A stretch of DNA of 64,000 nt from Spirochaetes bacterium ADurb.Bin218 (GTDB lineage: Bacteria; Spirochaetota; UBA4802; UBA5550): positions 1-64,000 of the forward strand of contig MWCI01000004.1 in NCBI GenBank assembly GCA_002069965.1, written 5' to 3'. Shown in pieces: positions 9,898-17,851 of this stretch. How positions within the stretch are numbered: position 1 is the first letter of the stretch; each line of letters starts with the position of its first letter. The translations under genes were made by a program, and so were the position numbers. The notes below the pieces were generated by a model, which was not told where the DNA came from, did no database searches, and saw only the letters and a program-made list of their open reading frames with translations.

Positions 9898-10720
9898 AAA
9901 CAATTTCAAGGGAAATATTTTGTGAGCTGTTAAAAAGTCTGTCATAATAAGGTAAGAATTTTTCTTTAAACCTGCTTCTCAGCCTCTTCACCTCATTGGA
10001 GTGAGTTACAAAGTAAGAATTATAGTAAAAGAAAAATGCAATAAATCTTATAAGCATTCTGTTCATGTGATTGAGAGTTGTGGAGCCAGTCTGGACAAAA
10101 TCAAGGCGAGCCAGGTCAGAGTAAGTTGATTTGCCATTAGAAAGAAGTGTAATGAGATTATCCACTACGTTTTCTGTTTCCGCAATAAGTCTACCTAAGT
10201 GTTCCCCTCCAACTGGTTGATTGATATTTTCTTCAAGGGTGACCTTATTTATGCAGAGTGTTTTGGAAAAGATTGAGCTTAAATGTCCAGCAACCTCTCT
10301 GTCAAAGCTGCTGTTTTGTGCAATGAGATTCTTGATTTTATAGTTATTGTTTATAACGCTTTGGAGCCTCTCAAGCATTGACATCTCTGAGGCGGTTTTT
10401 ATTTCTGATTTAAATATACTGTCAAAGTCAAAATTCTGGCTATGAGGTTGGTTTGTTGAGTTTGAAGAGCTTCTTAATTCTGTGCTTATGTCTCTTTCAT
10501 TTGAAGGAGATTTTTTTGACATGGTAATTTTTTTGATAAGATTTGTATATTCATCTCTATATATGTAAAGTTCAAGGTCTTGCTCTTTTAAGTACTGATC
10601 AAATTCAGCAGGAGGAATAAAGGCAAAGGTGCCATCTCTTTTTTTCCTCATAATTGGCACGCTATTTTCCATTATAAGAGGCAAGAGCTCCCTTACTTCA
10701 TCGTTATTTAGAGCCACCAA
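9842..10720 (-). CDS. Unknown protein with a start near an A9 tract
   Basis: The reading frame encodes 292 residues from a TTG at 10720 (a GTG lies at 10717), and neither start has a convincing Shine-Dalgarno sequence. I do not recognise a family. Residues 1-60 look like a compact domain containing RKKRDGTFAFIPPAEF, residues 75-105 are a Ser/Asn-rich linker, and residues 110-290 are mostly helical. There is no signal peptide and no membrane segment. Upstream, in another frame, GAGGT followed by ATG at 10752-10750 makes a far better start. It would join this frame if the A9 tract at 10741-10733 were one base longer. The 3' end overlaps the convergent kinase gene by 56 bases. Confidence 0.7.
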   Translation of the reverse strand: MVALNNDEVRELLPLIMENSVPIMRKKRDGTFAFIPPAEFDQYLKEQDLELYIYRDEYTNLIKKITMSKKSPSNERDISTELRSSSNSTNQPHSQNFDFDSIFKSEIKTASEMSMLERLQSVINNNYKIKNLIAQNSSFDREVAGHLSSIFSKTLCINKVTLEENINQPVGGEHLGRLIAETENVVDNLITLLSNGKSTYSDLARLDFVQTGSTTLNHMNRMLIRFIAFFFYYNSYFVTHSNEVKRLRSRFKEKFLPYYDRLFNSSQNISLEIVFKGGISPVTDRKTFEEAL

Positions 10721-10983
10721 ATCTTTTGAATCTTTTTTTTTATCATATCCATGAAAATTTTGACCTCATAGTCGGTTTGAGTTTCAACAAATTTCTATAG
10801 AGATAATTTGTCAAATATATATGTAAAGAGTTTAAAAAAATTTTTAAAACAATAAAATTTTTGAGAAATTTAGTGTATAGTTTAAATCTAATATACTGTA
10901 AAACCTTTTTTTTTGTCGAAAATTTTTTGTTTTACATATCCTGAAGTTTTTTTATTTTTAATTTATACAAAAATAGAAAGAAT

Positions 10984-13701
10984 ATGATACAAATTTTAAA
11001 TAAAGGTGTTATGGCTAATTTCTGTAGATCTCTTTTCTTTATCATTTTTTTGCTATTGTTTAATTGTAAACTTTTTGCTGCCTACTCGGGCAATGTTTTG
11101 ATATTAAACTCCTATTATCCTGATTACAGATGGGCAAATGATGAGTTCAGGGGAATTACCTCTGTGCTTGATAATCAACCGTCAATTCGCTATTACGTTG
11201 AATTTATGGATAGCAAGAGAATCAGAGGCGATGAATATTTTCGTTATCTTAAATATATTTACAATTTGAAATACTCATCTATTAAATTTGATTGCATAAT
11301 ATGTGCAGATAATGATGCCCTTAATTTTTTAAATAAATATCACTCAAGCCTTTTCAAAGGTGTTCCAGTTATTTTTTGTGGAATCAATAATTACCGGCCT
11401 TCAGATGTAACTGGATTTAAAGATTTTACAGGTGTAAATGAAGCTATATCTATAAAAGAAACCCTTGAAATAGCTTTTGCCTTTTTACCTGAAGCAAAAA
11501 GAGTCTTTGTAATAAACGATGCAGGTGATACTGGAAAGAGGCTTAAATCCAGAATAAATGATGTTTCGGACAAATATTTTCATGGTTCACCCTTTGACTT
11601 TGCAGATGGGGATCTGGAAAAAATTTTTTCAGAGGTTCAATCCTCTTCGAAGGACAAGGTTGTGCTTTACACTGTATTTTTCAAGGATACAAAAGGGAAA
11701 AATTATGGTCATACCAGTCTCCTTGATATGCTCAGGGGGGTAAGTCATGTGCCAATTTTTGGACTGTGGGATTTTCATCTCGACAGAGGTATTATCGGTG
11801 GAAAACTCATAAGTGGATTTTATCAGGGAGAAACTGCAGCAAAACTTGCACTAAGGGTTTTATCTGGAGAAAAAGCCTCATCTATCCCTGTTATTATGGA
11901 AAGCCCAAATAAGTTCTTTTTTGACTATAGAGAGATAGAGCGCTTTGCCATTGATGAGTCACTGTTACCAAAGGATGCTATTTTTATAAATAAAAAACAA
12001 CCCCTACTTGATTTTTATAAAATGCATAAAAATGCTTTTATAATTATAACCGCCACCTTTATTCTAACTATTTTATTTTTCCTTACCTTATTTGTAATTA
12101 GAGAGCTACAAAGGCGAAAGGAAATTATATCTTCAGAAAGGCTTTTGCGTGAAATAATAAATTCCATGGATGAGGCTGTTTACCTTTTGACACCTGAGGG
12201 AATTCTTCTTGAGTGTAACGAAGAAGGCAAGAGGAGAGTTAAAATTGACAGTTTTGAAAGAGGAAAAACTAACCTGATGAGCTTTTTTCCACCAGAGGTA
12301 ACAGCACAACGACTTGAATACATGAAACTTGCCTGTGACACGGGACTTCCTGTAACCTTGACAGATAAGAGAAATGGCTTAATTTTACAGAATTCAATAT
12401 ATCCCATATCAAATGAAAATGGCAAAGTGGATAGGCTCTGTGTTGTAAGCTATGACATAACAAGTCTTAAACAAAATGAAGAGTTGCTCAATACTATAAT
12501 TTCAGATGCACCAATAGGCCTTTTGTATACAACTACCCATGGCAAGGCTGTACTCTCCAATTCTGTGGCAGAAAATCTCCTCAACATAAAAAAAGATGAA
12601 TCTACAGGTCTTTACTGCAAAGCTGAGGAAGGCAGTTATAGCTGTTTTTTAGATGAGGATAAGTTTATGTCTTTGCTTAGTGAAATCAATACTACAGGTC
12701 GCAATATATATAATCATGAATGTCAGATTAACTCCCCTGATGGCTATAGGCATCTCCTTATAAATGCAGCTCCCACAAGGGATATCAATGAAGTAATTTC
12801 TGGAATTATATTTATGATTCTTGATGTGACAGAGTCTGTTAATCTGAGAAAGGAGTTGGAGGAATCAAAGGATAAGATAACAATGATCCTTGAGAGTATA
12901 AACGATGGCTTCTTTGTTGTAAACAGAGATGGAATCATAAACTTTGTAAATGCAAGAGCTCTGGAGATCTGGGGGCTTAAAAGTGAGGAAATTATTGGAC
13001 GACCTGCAGTGGAGGTCTTTTTGCCAAAATATTTCTCAGCTGTCTATGATCAACTTGAGATAACACTCAGGGAAAATATCTTTACAAAGGTTGAACATTA
13101 TCAAAAAAATACAAAGAGATGGTATTTGCTTCATCTTTATCCTTACAAAGAAGGGGTATCAATATACTTTACAGATATAACCTACCGCAAAGAGCTTGAA
13201 GAAAAGTTAAAAGAAATTGCCCATAAAGATAGCCTTACTGGTTTGCTCAACCGCAGGGCTGCTATATATTTTCTTGAAAAGGCTATTTCATCCTCTCTGA
13301 GAGATAAAAAAGCTCTTACAATTGCCTTTATTGATATTGATGGCCTCAAAAAGGTAAATGATACCTTTGGCCATAATGAGGGAGACAGGATGATTGTTGA
13401 TGTATGTAAAATAATACATGATGTTTTGCGTGAATCAGATGTCCTTTGCAGGCTTGGAGGGGATGAATTTATGGCAATTTTACCAGGATGCACAATGGAG
13501 CAAACATTATTTATAAAGAGACGAATAGAATCAGGGCTTGATGCTGCAAATAGAATTGGAGATCATCCATACAGGCTGGATGCAAGCATAGGATTTGCAG
13601 AATACCCCCATGATAAAAAAATATCCGCAGAGGAATTTATATCCCTTGCGGATGAGGCGATGTATAAAGTCAAAATGGCCAAAAAGGCTGGTCGTGCTTA
13701 A
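10984..13701 (+). CDS. Membrane diguanylate cyclase with periplasmic ABC-type sensor
   Basis: 905 residues from the first ATG. A second ATG at 11011 has the better Shine-Dalgarno sequence (AAAGGTG) and gives a cleaner signal peptide. Order of parts: an export signal (about 10-33), a periplasmic ABC_sub_bind-type domain (about 35-325), a membrane segment (about 348-372), three PAS domains (about 385-495, 495-625, 630-740) and GGDEF (about 740-900). The active-site motif GGDEF is at 825-829. An RxxD inhibitory site (RESD) lies five residues before it, so the enzyme should make cyclic di-GMP and be feedback-inhibited. Such periplasmic domains sense small ligands directly or through a partner. 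No EAL domain is present. Confidence 0.9.
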   Translation: MIQILNKGVMANFCRSLFFIIFLLLFNCKLFAAYSGNVLILNSYYPDYRWANDEFRGITSVLDNQPSIRYYVEFMDSKRIRGDEYFRYLKYIYNLKYSSIKFDCIICADNDALNFLNKYHSSLFKGVPVIFCGINNYRPSDVTGFKDFTGVNEAISIKETLEIAFAFLPEAKRVFVINDAGDTGKRLKSRINDVSDKYFHGSPFDFADGDLEKIFSEVQSSSKDKVVLYTVFFKDTKGKNYGHTSLLDMLRGVSHVPIFGLWDFHLDRGIIGGKLISGFYQGETAAKLALRVLSGEKASSIPVIMESPNKFFFDYREIERFAIDESLLPKDAIFINKKQPLLDFYKMHKNAFIIITATFILTILFFLTLFVIRELQRRKEIISSERLLREIINSMDEAVYLLTPEGILLECNEEGKRRVKIDSFERGKTNLMSFFPPEVTAQRLEYMKLACDTGLPVTLTDKRNGLILQNSIYPISNENGKVDRLCVVSYDITSLKQNEELLNTIISDAPIGLLYTTTHGKAVLSNSVAENLLNIKKDESTGLYCKAEEGSYSCFLDEDKFMSLLSEINTTGRNIYNHECQINSPDGYRHLLINAAPTRDINEVISGIIFMILDVTESVNLRKELEESKDKITMILESINDGFFVVNRDGIINFVNARALEIWGLKSEEIIGRPAVEVFLPKYFSAVYDQLEITLRENIFTKVEHYQKNTKRWYLLHLYPYKEGVSIYFTDITYRKELEEKLKEIAHKDSLTGLLNRRAAIYFLEKAISSSLRDKKALTIAFIDIDGLKKVNDTFGHNEGDRMIVDVCKIIHDVLRESDVLCRLGGDEFMAILPGCTMEQTLFIKRRIESGLDAANRIGDHPYRLDASIGFAEYPHDKKISAEEFISLADEAMYKVKMAKKAGRA

Positions 13702-14429
13702 TTACCCTTTTCAAGCTTTTGAATCTTGTATGCATTGGGCTCTCTTATTTTAAAGAGATCCTCAACTATTTCACTTACTGTAGGATCGCCGGTGTTTTTA
13801 CAATAAACCGAATATTGCAATACCGGCTTTGCTGTAAATCTTGCATTTATTCTATAGTATTCTGTTTTAAATTGAAGGTAATATCCAGTTTCACTTTTGC
13901 CAAAGGTAAAAAGAGCCATTGGTATTGTCCGCTCATCAACCTCGCTTAACTTAACTGTAAAGCCGTAGGTGTCAGGAAATATATTCCTTGATTGATTTTT
14001 CTTAAAAATATCTTCCAGAGCATCAAGGGATCTCATTTTATCTGTATTATTCTTTTCAAAAATTGCACCAGTTATAATATCTTTTTTTAACTTTGCAATA
14101 TCCTTTGTAAAAAATCTTGATGTTGATTCTTTAAGAACTCTTAAATCCTTTGACTGAGGGTAGTATTCTGTAACAGATTTTATTGTGTTATAGTCGTTGC
14201 CAAGTGTGATAAGAACTATTTTTTTCTCAGAGCCTTCAGAAAAGTCTCCTATAACAATTTGTGTTTTGTTGTTAATTGATTGCAAAAAAAAGTAATTTCT
14301 ATTGTCTACTGGAACAGGAAAAAGCTTTAGCCTATCAGCATCTATTGGTTTGATTTGTAAATCTTCAAAAGATTGACCCCAGAGACTGGCAGACAGTATA
14401 ATAAATATAAATAGTGCAAATCGTTTCAT
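13698..14429 (-). CDS. Exported protein of unknown function
   Basis: 243 residues. A typical signal peptide (MKRFALFIFIILSASLWGQS) has probable cleavage after Trp-Gly or Gln. There is no lipobox and no further membrane segment. The rest is a mixture of beta-strand-like stretches and a basic helical centre, with Tyr-rich stretches near the C-terminus. I recognise no family. It converges on the diguanylate cyclase gene and overlaps it by 4 bases. Its promoter must lie in the region that also holds the first palindromic element. Confidence 0.8.
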   Translation of the reverse strand: MKRFALFIFIILSASLWGQSFEDLQIKPIDADRLKLFPVPVDNRNYFFLQSINNKTQIVIGDFSEGSEKKIVLITLGNDYNTIKSVTEYYPQSKDLRVLKESTSRFFTKDIAKLKKDIITGAIFEKNNTDKMRSLDALEDIFKKNQSRNIFPDTYGFTVKLSEVDERTIPMALFTFGKSETGYYLQFKTEYYRINARFTAKPVLQYSVYCKNTGDPTVSEIVEDLFKIREPNAYKIQKLEKGN

Positions 14430-14488
14430 ATCTCCTCTCTTGACTGTAATAGATTTAATATTATGTCATTTTAAAAATATCAAATAAA

Positions 14489-14618
14489 TTTTAATTATTC
14501 AATATAAATTTAAAAAAATTTTACTGTAAAATTAAGAAAATATTATCTCCGCCGCCTTTGACTTCGGGGATAATAGAGCATTTTTATTTTAAAAAAGTTA
14601 ATGGATAAATACTGAAAA
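14489..14618. repeat. Palindromic intergenic element, copy A
   Basis: About 130 bases related to two other copies (16501-16629 and 53921-54042). Shared arms are TACTGTAAAATTAAGAAAAT on the left and TTTTTATTTTAAAAAAGTTA on the right, ending in a degenerate form of the CCAGTAATTATTCC / GGAATAAATACTGG terminal inverted repeat. The GC-rich core (about 14541-14576) forms a stem between TTATCTCCG and CGGGGATAA. Relative to the arms, the core is inverted compared with the other copies. This element accounts for most of the 373-base gap between the divergent genes at 14429 and 14803. Confidence 0.75.
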
Positions 14619-14802
14619 TTTTTTAATTTAATATATTTTTGTTTTATAAGGCCAACTTACTTTGTTTCTCTTAATAAAGATTACAGTAGTTAACCTTTTT
14701 TTATAGATCTAACATAACGAAAAAAATTTTTTATAAATATCGAATTTTCTTGTTTTTGAGGATTATATTTCATAAATGGTTTGAAAAAGCACGAGGTTAG
14801 TG

Positions 14803-15666
14803 ATGAGTATTTTTCAAAATAAAAAAGAAAGAGTGGCTCTTGCCTCTCTTGGAGCTGCTGTTTTTCTTACTTCTGCCAAGTTTATTGTTGGCATAGTTAC
14901 AGGAAGTCTTGGTATACTATCTGAGGCGATACACTCACTTCTTGATATGGTTGCTGCTGCTGTTACCTTTTTCTCTGTAAGAGTGTCAGATAGACCTGCA
15001 GATAGGGAACACAATTATGGTCATGGAAAAGTGGAAAATCTATCAGCTCTTTTTGAAACATTGCTCTTGCTTGTTACCTCTGCGTGGATCATCTACGAGG
15101 CAATGGATCGACTTATTTCTGGAAATTATTTTTTTGAGGTAACCCTGTGGAGCTATCTTATAGTCATAACATCAATAGTTGTAGATCTAACCAGATCCAG
15201 AGCTCTTAAAAGTGCAGCCATAGAGTTTGACAGTCAGGCTCTGGAGGCTGATGCCATGCACTTTTCCACAGATATATGGAGTTCTTCCGTTGTTTTACTT
15301 GGCCTGATATGCTCAAACTTTGGCATATACCAGGCAGATTCTATTGCTGCAATAGTTGTGGCTTTTATTATAGTTTATGTATCTGTTAAGCTTGGAATAA
15401 AGGCTGTTGATGTTTTGATGGACAAGGCTACTGATGATTACAGTTACATTATAAGTGAAGAATTGAAAGGTGTTCCAGAGATTACCTCAGTGCACAACGT
15501 TAAGGTTAGAAGAGCAGGTGCAGATGTTTTTATTGATATGGTTGTCCACATGGACTCATCCTTTAGTATAGATGAGGCTCACAGGATCTCTCACGTCTTT
15601 GAAGATAGGCTAAAAAGCAGAATAAACAGATGCACAGTTCACATTCACCAGGAGCCAGAGGAGTAA
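14803..15666 (+). CDS. Cation diffusion facilitator (CDF) efflux protein
   Basis: 287 residues from the ATG at 14803, chosen over GTG 14800 because GAGGT lies 5 bases upstream. It exports divalent metal ions (zinc, iron or manganese class) across the inner membrane using the proton gradient. There are about six membrane segments. In the numbering used here, the GTG codon counts as residue 1. A metal-site pair lies in TM2 (H45, D49 in SEAIHSLLDM) and another in TM5 (H153, D157 in ADAMHFSTDIW), in the same positions as in YiiP. After a YGHGKVEN motif, a C-terminal cytoplasmic domain (about 210-288) has the ferredoxin-like dimer fold. The His in place of the TM2 Asp is a known variant that changes metal choice. 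The gene stands alone. Confidence 0.93.
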   Translation: MSIFQNKKERVALASLGAAVFLTSAKFIVGIVTGSLGILSEAIHSLLDMVAAAVTFFSVRVSDRPADREHNYGHGKVENLSALFETLLLLVTSAWIIYEAMDRLISGNYFFEVTLWSYLIVITSIVVDLTRSRALKSAAIEFDSQALEADAMHFSTDIWSSSVVLLGLICSNFGIYQADSIAAIVVAFIIVYVSVKLGIKAVDVLMDKATDDYSYIISEELKGVPEITSVHNVKVRRAGADVFIDMVVHMDSSFSIDEAHRISHVFEDRLKSRINRCTVHIHQEPEE

Positions 15667-15681
15667 CTTTGAATTGTTAAT

Positions 15682-15724
15682 TATAGGTTAAATATATACT
15701 TTTTGAGCCTATATTTTACTTTTA
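15682..15724 (+). terminator. Possible weak terminator after the CDF gene
   Basis: A short stem TATAGG/CCTATA (15682-15687 and 15708-15713) has a 20-base AT-rich loop and is followed by TTTTACTTTT. It lies 15 bases after the CDF stop. The stem is only 6 bp, so the call is weak. Confidence 0.35.
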
Positions 15725-15787
15725 GCATTGCACAATAGTATGCCTCTAAATATGTTTCAAGGGAACGTAGTTTCCTGGAGGTATACA

Positions 15788-16486
15788 ATGAAGCGAATTC
15801 ATGTTTTGCAACATACAGAAGCAGAAACCCCTGGATTTATCCTCCATTGGGCATCAGATATGGGATATCCTATAACTTATACAAAATTTTTTGAAGACTA
15901 TACCTTCCCACCTATAGAGGCTTTTGATTTTTTAGTGATAATGGGAGGTCCTATGTCTGTAAATGATATACGTGACTATCCATGGCTTAAAGAAGAAATA
16001 GCTTTTATAAAAAGGGCAATAGATTCAGATAAAATCATCATTGGGATTTGTCTTGGGGCTCAGTTAATTGCAAGAGCTTTAGGAGCTGTTGTGAAAAAAA
16101 ATGACTATAAAGAAATAGGATGGCACAGAATATACAAAACAGGCACTCAGACAGAAGTGCCAGTATTTGATTGCATACCTGACGGTGCCTATGTCTTCCA
16201 CTGGCATGGAGAGACCTTTGAAATACCAGAAGGAGCAACTCATATCTTTTATTCTGATGCCTGTAGAAATCAGGCTTTTATTTATAAGGACAGGGTAATA
16301 GCTTTGCAGTTTCATCCTGAGGTGACTTTTCAGCTTATTAATAACATGATTGCAGATTTATCAGAGGAGTTAAATGATGAAGGTGAATATATTCAAAACA
16401 TAAATGAAATATTAGAGGGAGTTAGTAATATATGTAATATAAATTTTTATATGCATTCTATTCTTGATAAGCTTGATAAATTATAA
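15788..16486 (+). CDS. Class I glutamine amidotransferase (GMP synthase-like)
   Basis: 232 residues from the ATG at 15788, chosen because TGGAGG lies 8 bases upstream; the frame is open to 15728 but without a ribosome-binding site. The fold is a stand-alone class I glutamine amidotransferase. The nucleophile elbow GICLGAQL holds the catalytic Cys, LQFHPEV holds the catalytic His and Glu, and VIMGGPMS forms the oxyanion strand. These proteins hydrolyse glutamine to glutamate and ammonia, or glutamyl amides, but the acceptor is not evident. No synthetase domain is fused or adjacent. A roughly 45-residue extension after the core is specific to this protein. Confidence 0.88.
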   Translation: MKRIHVLQHTEAETPGFILHWASDMGYPITYTKFFEDYTFPPIEAFDFLVIMGGPMSVNDIRDYPWLKEEIAFIKRAIDSDKIIIGICLGAQLIARALGAVVKKNDYKEIGWHRIYKTGTQTEVPVFDCIPDGAYVFHWHGETFEIPEGATHIFYSDACRNQAFIYKDRVIALQFHPEVTFQLINNMIADLSEELNDEGEYIQNINEILEGVSNICNINFYMHSILDKLDKL

Positions 16487-16500
16487 CAAACTTCTTGAAA

Positions 16501-16629
16501 TTTCCAGTAATTATTCCTGAATATAATTTTTACTGTAAAATCAAGAAAATTATCCCCGAAGTCTGCGGCGGCGAGAATAATAATAGAGTATCTTTATTTT
16601 AAAAGAAGTTACGGAATAAATACTGGAAA
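16501..16629. repeat. Palindromic intergenic element, copy B (best preserved ends)
   Basis: A 129-base element with near-perfect 17-bp terminal inverted repeats: TTTCCAGTAATTATTCC at 16501-16517 and GGAATAAATACTGGAAA at 16613-16629, with one mismatch. The inner arms are TACTGTAAAATCAAGAAAAT and ATCTTTATTTTAAAAGAAGT. The core at about 16549-16583 starts TTATCCCCGAAG and continues with GCGGCGGCGAG. It has no coding capacity. It lies 14 bases after the amidotransferase stop. No clear target-site duplication is visible. Confidence 0.8.
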
Positions 16630-16648
16630 AATCCCAATAGGTTTAGTG

Positions 16649-16680
16649 AAGACTACTGAATTACGCTGGTAGTCTTTTTT
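16649..16680 (+). terminator. Rho-independent terminator
   Basis: Stem AAGACTAC / GTAGTCTT with a 12-base loop followed by a run of T. It ends any transcript from the amidotransferase gene and the palindromic element before the binding-protein gene begins at 16766. Confidence 0.75.
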
Positions 16681-16765
16681 ATTTCAAAAAAGAATCTTTT
16701 ATTGCAAAAAATCACTTCTTTATATATCTTAGAAAGATAATTTAAAGTATAAAAGGGCTATTTAT

Positions 16766-17851
16766 ATGAAAAGAAAAATTATCCTATCTGTATTTGCTAT
16801 TACCTTAGGAATCTGTAGCTGTGGCAATCCAGTAAAAACAAAAATAGCTCTCATGACTAAATTAGAAGCTGGTTCTGCAGTTGGCAGGAGTGAAATAAAT
16901 GCTACGAAAATTTTTATAGAAAAATATAAAGCCAATGACATAGATGTTGTATTTTATGATGATGCATGGAATCCAGATAAAACAATCGAAGCATATAAAA
17001 AGCTTAGAAAGGATCGTATTGATATAATAATTACAAGCCACACATCTGCCTGCGCTGTGGGAATTAAGGAAATGATCAATCACGATAGAGTCTTTACTCT
17101 GGTAACAGGTGCAACCACCAACTTACTTTCAGGAAATGACGATTACATATTCAGGAATATACAGGATGTTGACCTTGAGCAAAAAAGCATTGCCTCGTAT
17201 ATGAATCGTAAGGGATACAAAAACCTTCTTGTTTTGCAGGATATGGACAATGAGGCATATACAACACCTGCGCGAAGTTCTTTTCAAAAGTATTACGTGG
17301 CACCAGTATATTTTTACGAGATAAGTATAAGCAAGGTTGATTCTGACTATATTGAAAGACTTTTTAGAAATCGCACCTTCAGTGCTCTTTATTTGCTAAT
17401 CGGGGGCTATAAGGTAACTGCTGGAACAATAGCTCAACTTGTGAGAAAGATGTCCCCTTCTATTCCAATTTATTATACTCCCTGGATGAAATCACCAGAG
17501 CTCATTGATACAGCAGGCCTTTCCCTTAATGGAAGCATAATTCCTTCTCATTATCCTCCCTCAGGGGAAAACATTGCAGTTGACAGCTATATATCATTAC
17601 ATAAAGAGAAATATGGATTTATTCCAACTTTTATAAGCCTTAATGTTTATAGTGCATTGCAGATTTTATATGAGGCCATTTCTAATGGAAACAAAACTCC
17701 AGATTCCATAAAAAAGTATATTTTGCATAAGAGAAAATTTCATACTGATTTTGGAGATGTAGTTTTTAATGATTTTGGAGATGTGGAAAAGGATCTATTT
17801 TTTACAGAAATAACAGGGGAAACTATAGATGAGATCATTAAGAACTTTTAA
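16766..17851 (+). CDS. ABC-type amino-acid/ligand-binding lipoprotein (Peripla_BP_6-like)
   Basis: 361 residues. A signal sequence with a lipobox-like I-C-S-C at 16-19 predicts a lipoprotein anchored at C19. The body has the two-lobed type I periplasmic binding fold of the LivK/receptor-ligand family (KIALMTKLEAGS at the start of strand 1, then IIITSHTSACAVGI and TGATTNLLSG). The next gene, a membrane hybrid kinase, starts inside its last codons in a 23-base overlap, and no permease or ATPase genes flank it. I infer that it presents a ligand to the kinase rather than feeding a transporter. It could still serve the livHMGF permease at 48-51 kb, which has no binding protein of its own. Confidence 0.85.
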   Translation: MKRKIILSVFAITLGICSCGNPVKTKIALMTKLEAGSAVGRSEINATKIFIEKYKANDIDVVFYDDAWNPDKTIEAYKKLRKDRIDIIITSHTSACAVGIKEMINHDRVFTLVTGATTNLLSGNDDYIFRNIQDVDLEQKSIASYMNRKGYKNLLVLQDMDNEAYTTPARSSFQKYYVAPVYFYEISISKVDSDYIERLFRNRTFSALYLLIGGYKVTAGTIAQLVRKMSPSIPIYYTPWMKSPELIDTAGLSLNGSIIPSHYPPSGENIAVDSYISLHKEKYGFIPTFISLNVYSALQILYEAISNGNKTPDSIKKYILHKRKFHTDFGDVVFNDFGDVEKDLFFTEITGETIDEIIKNF

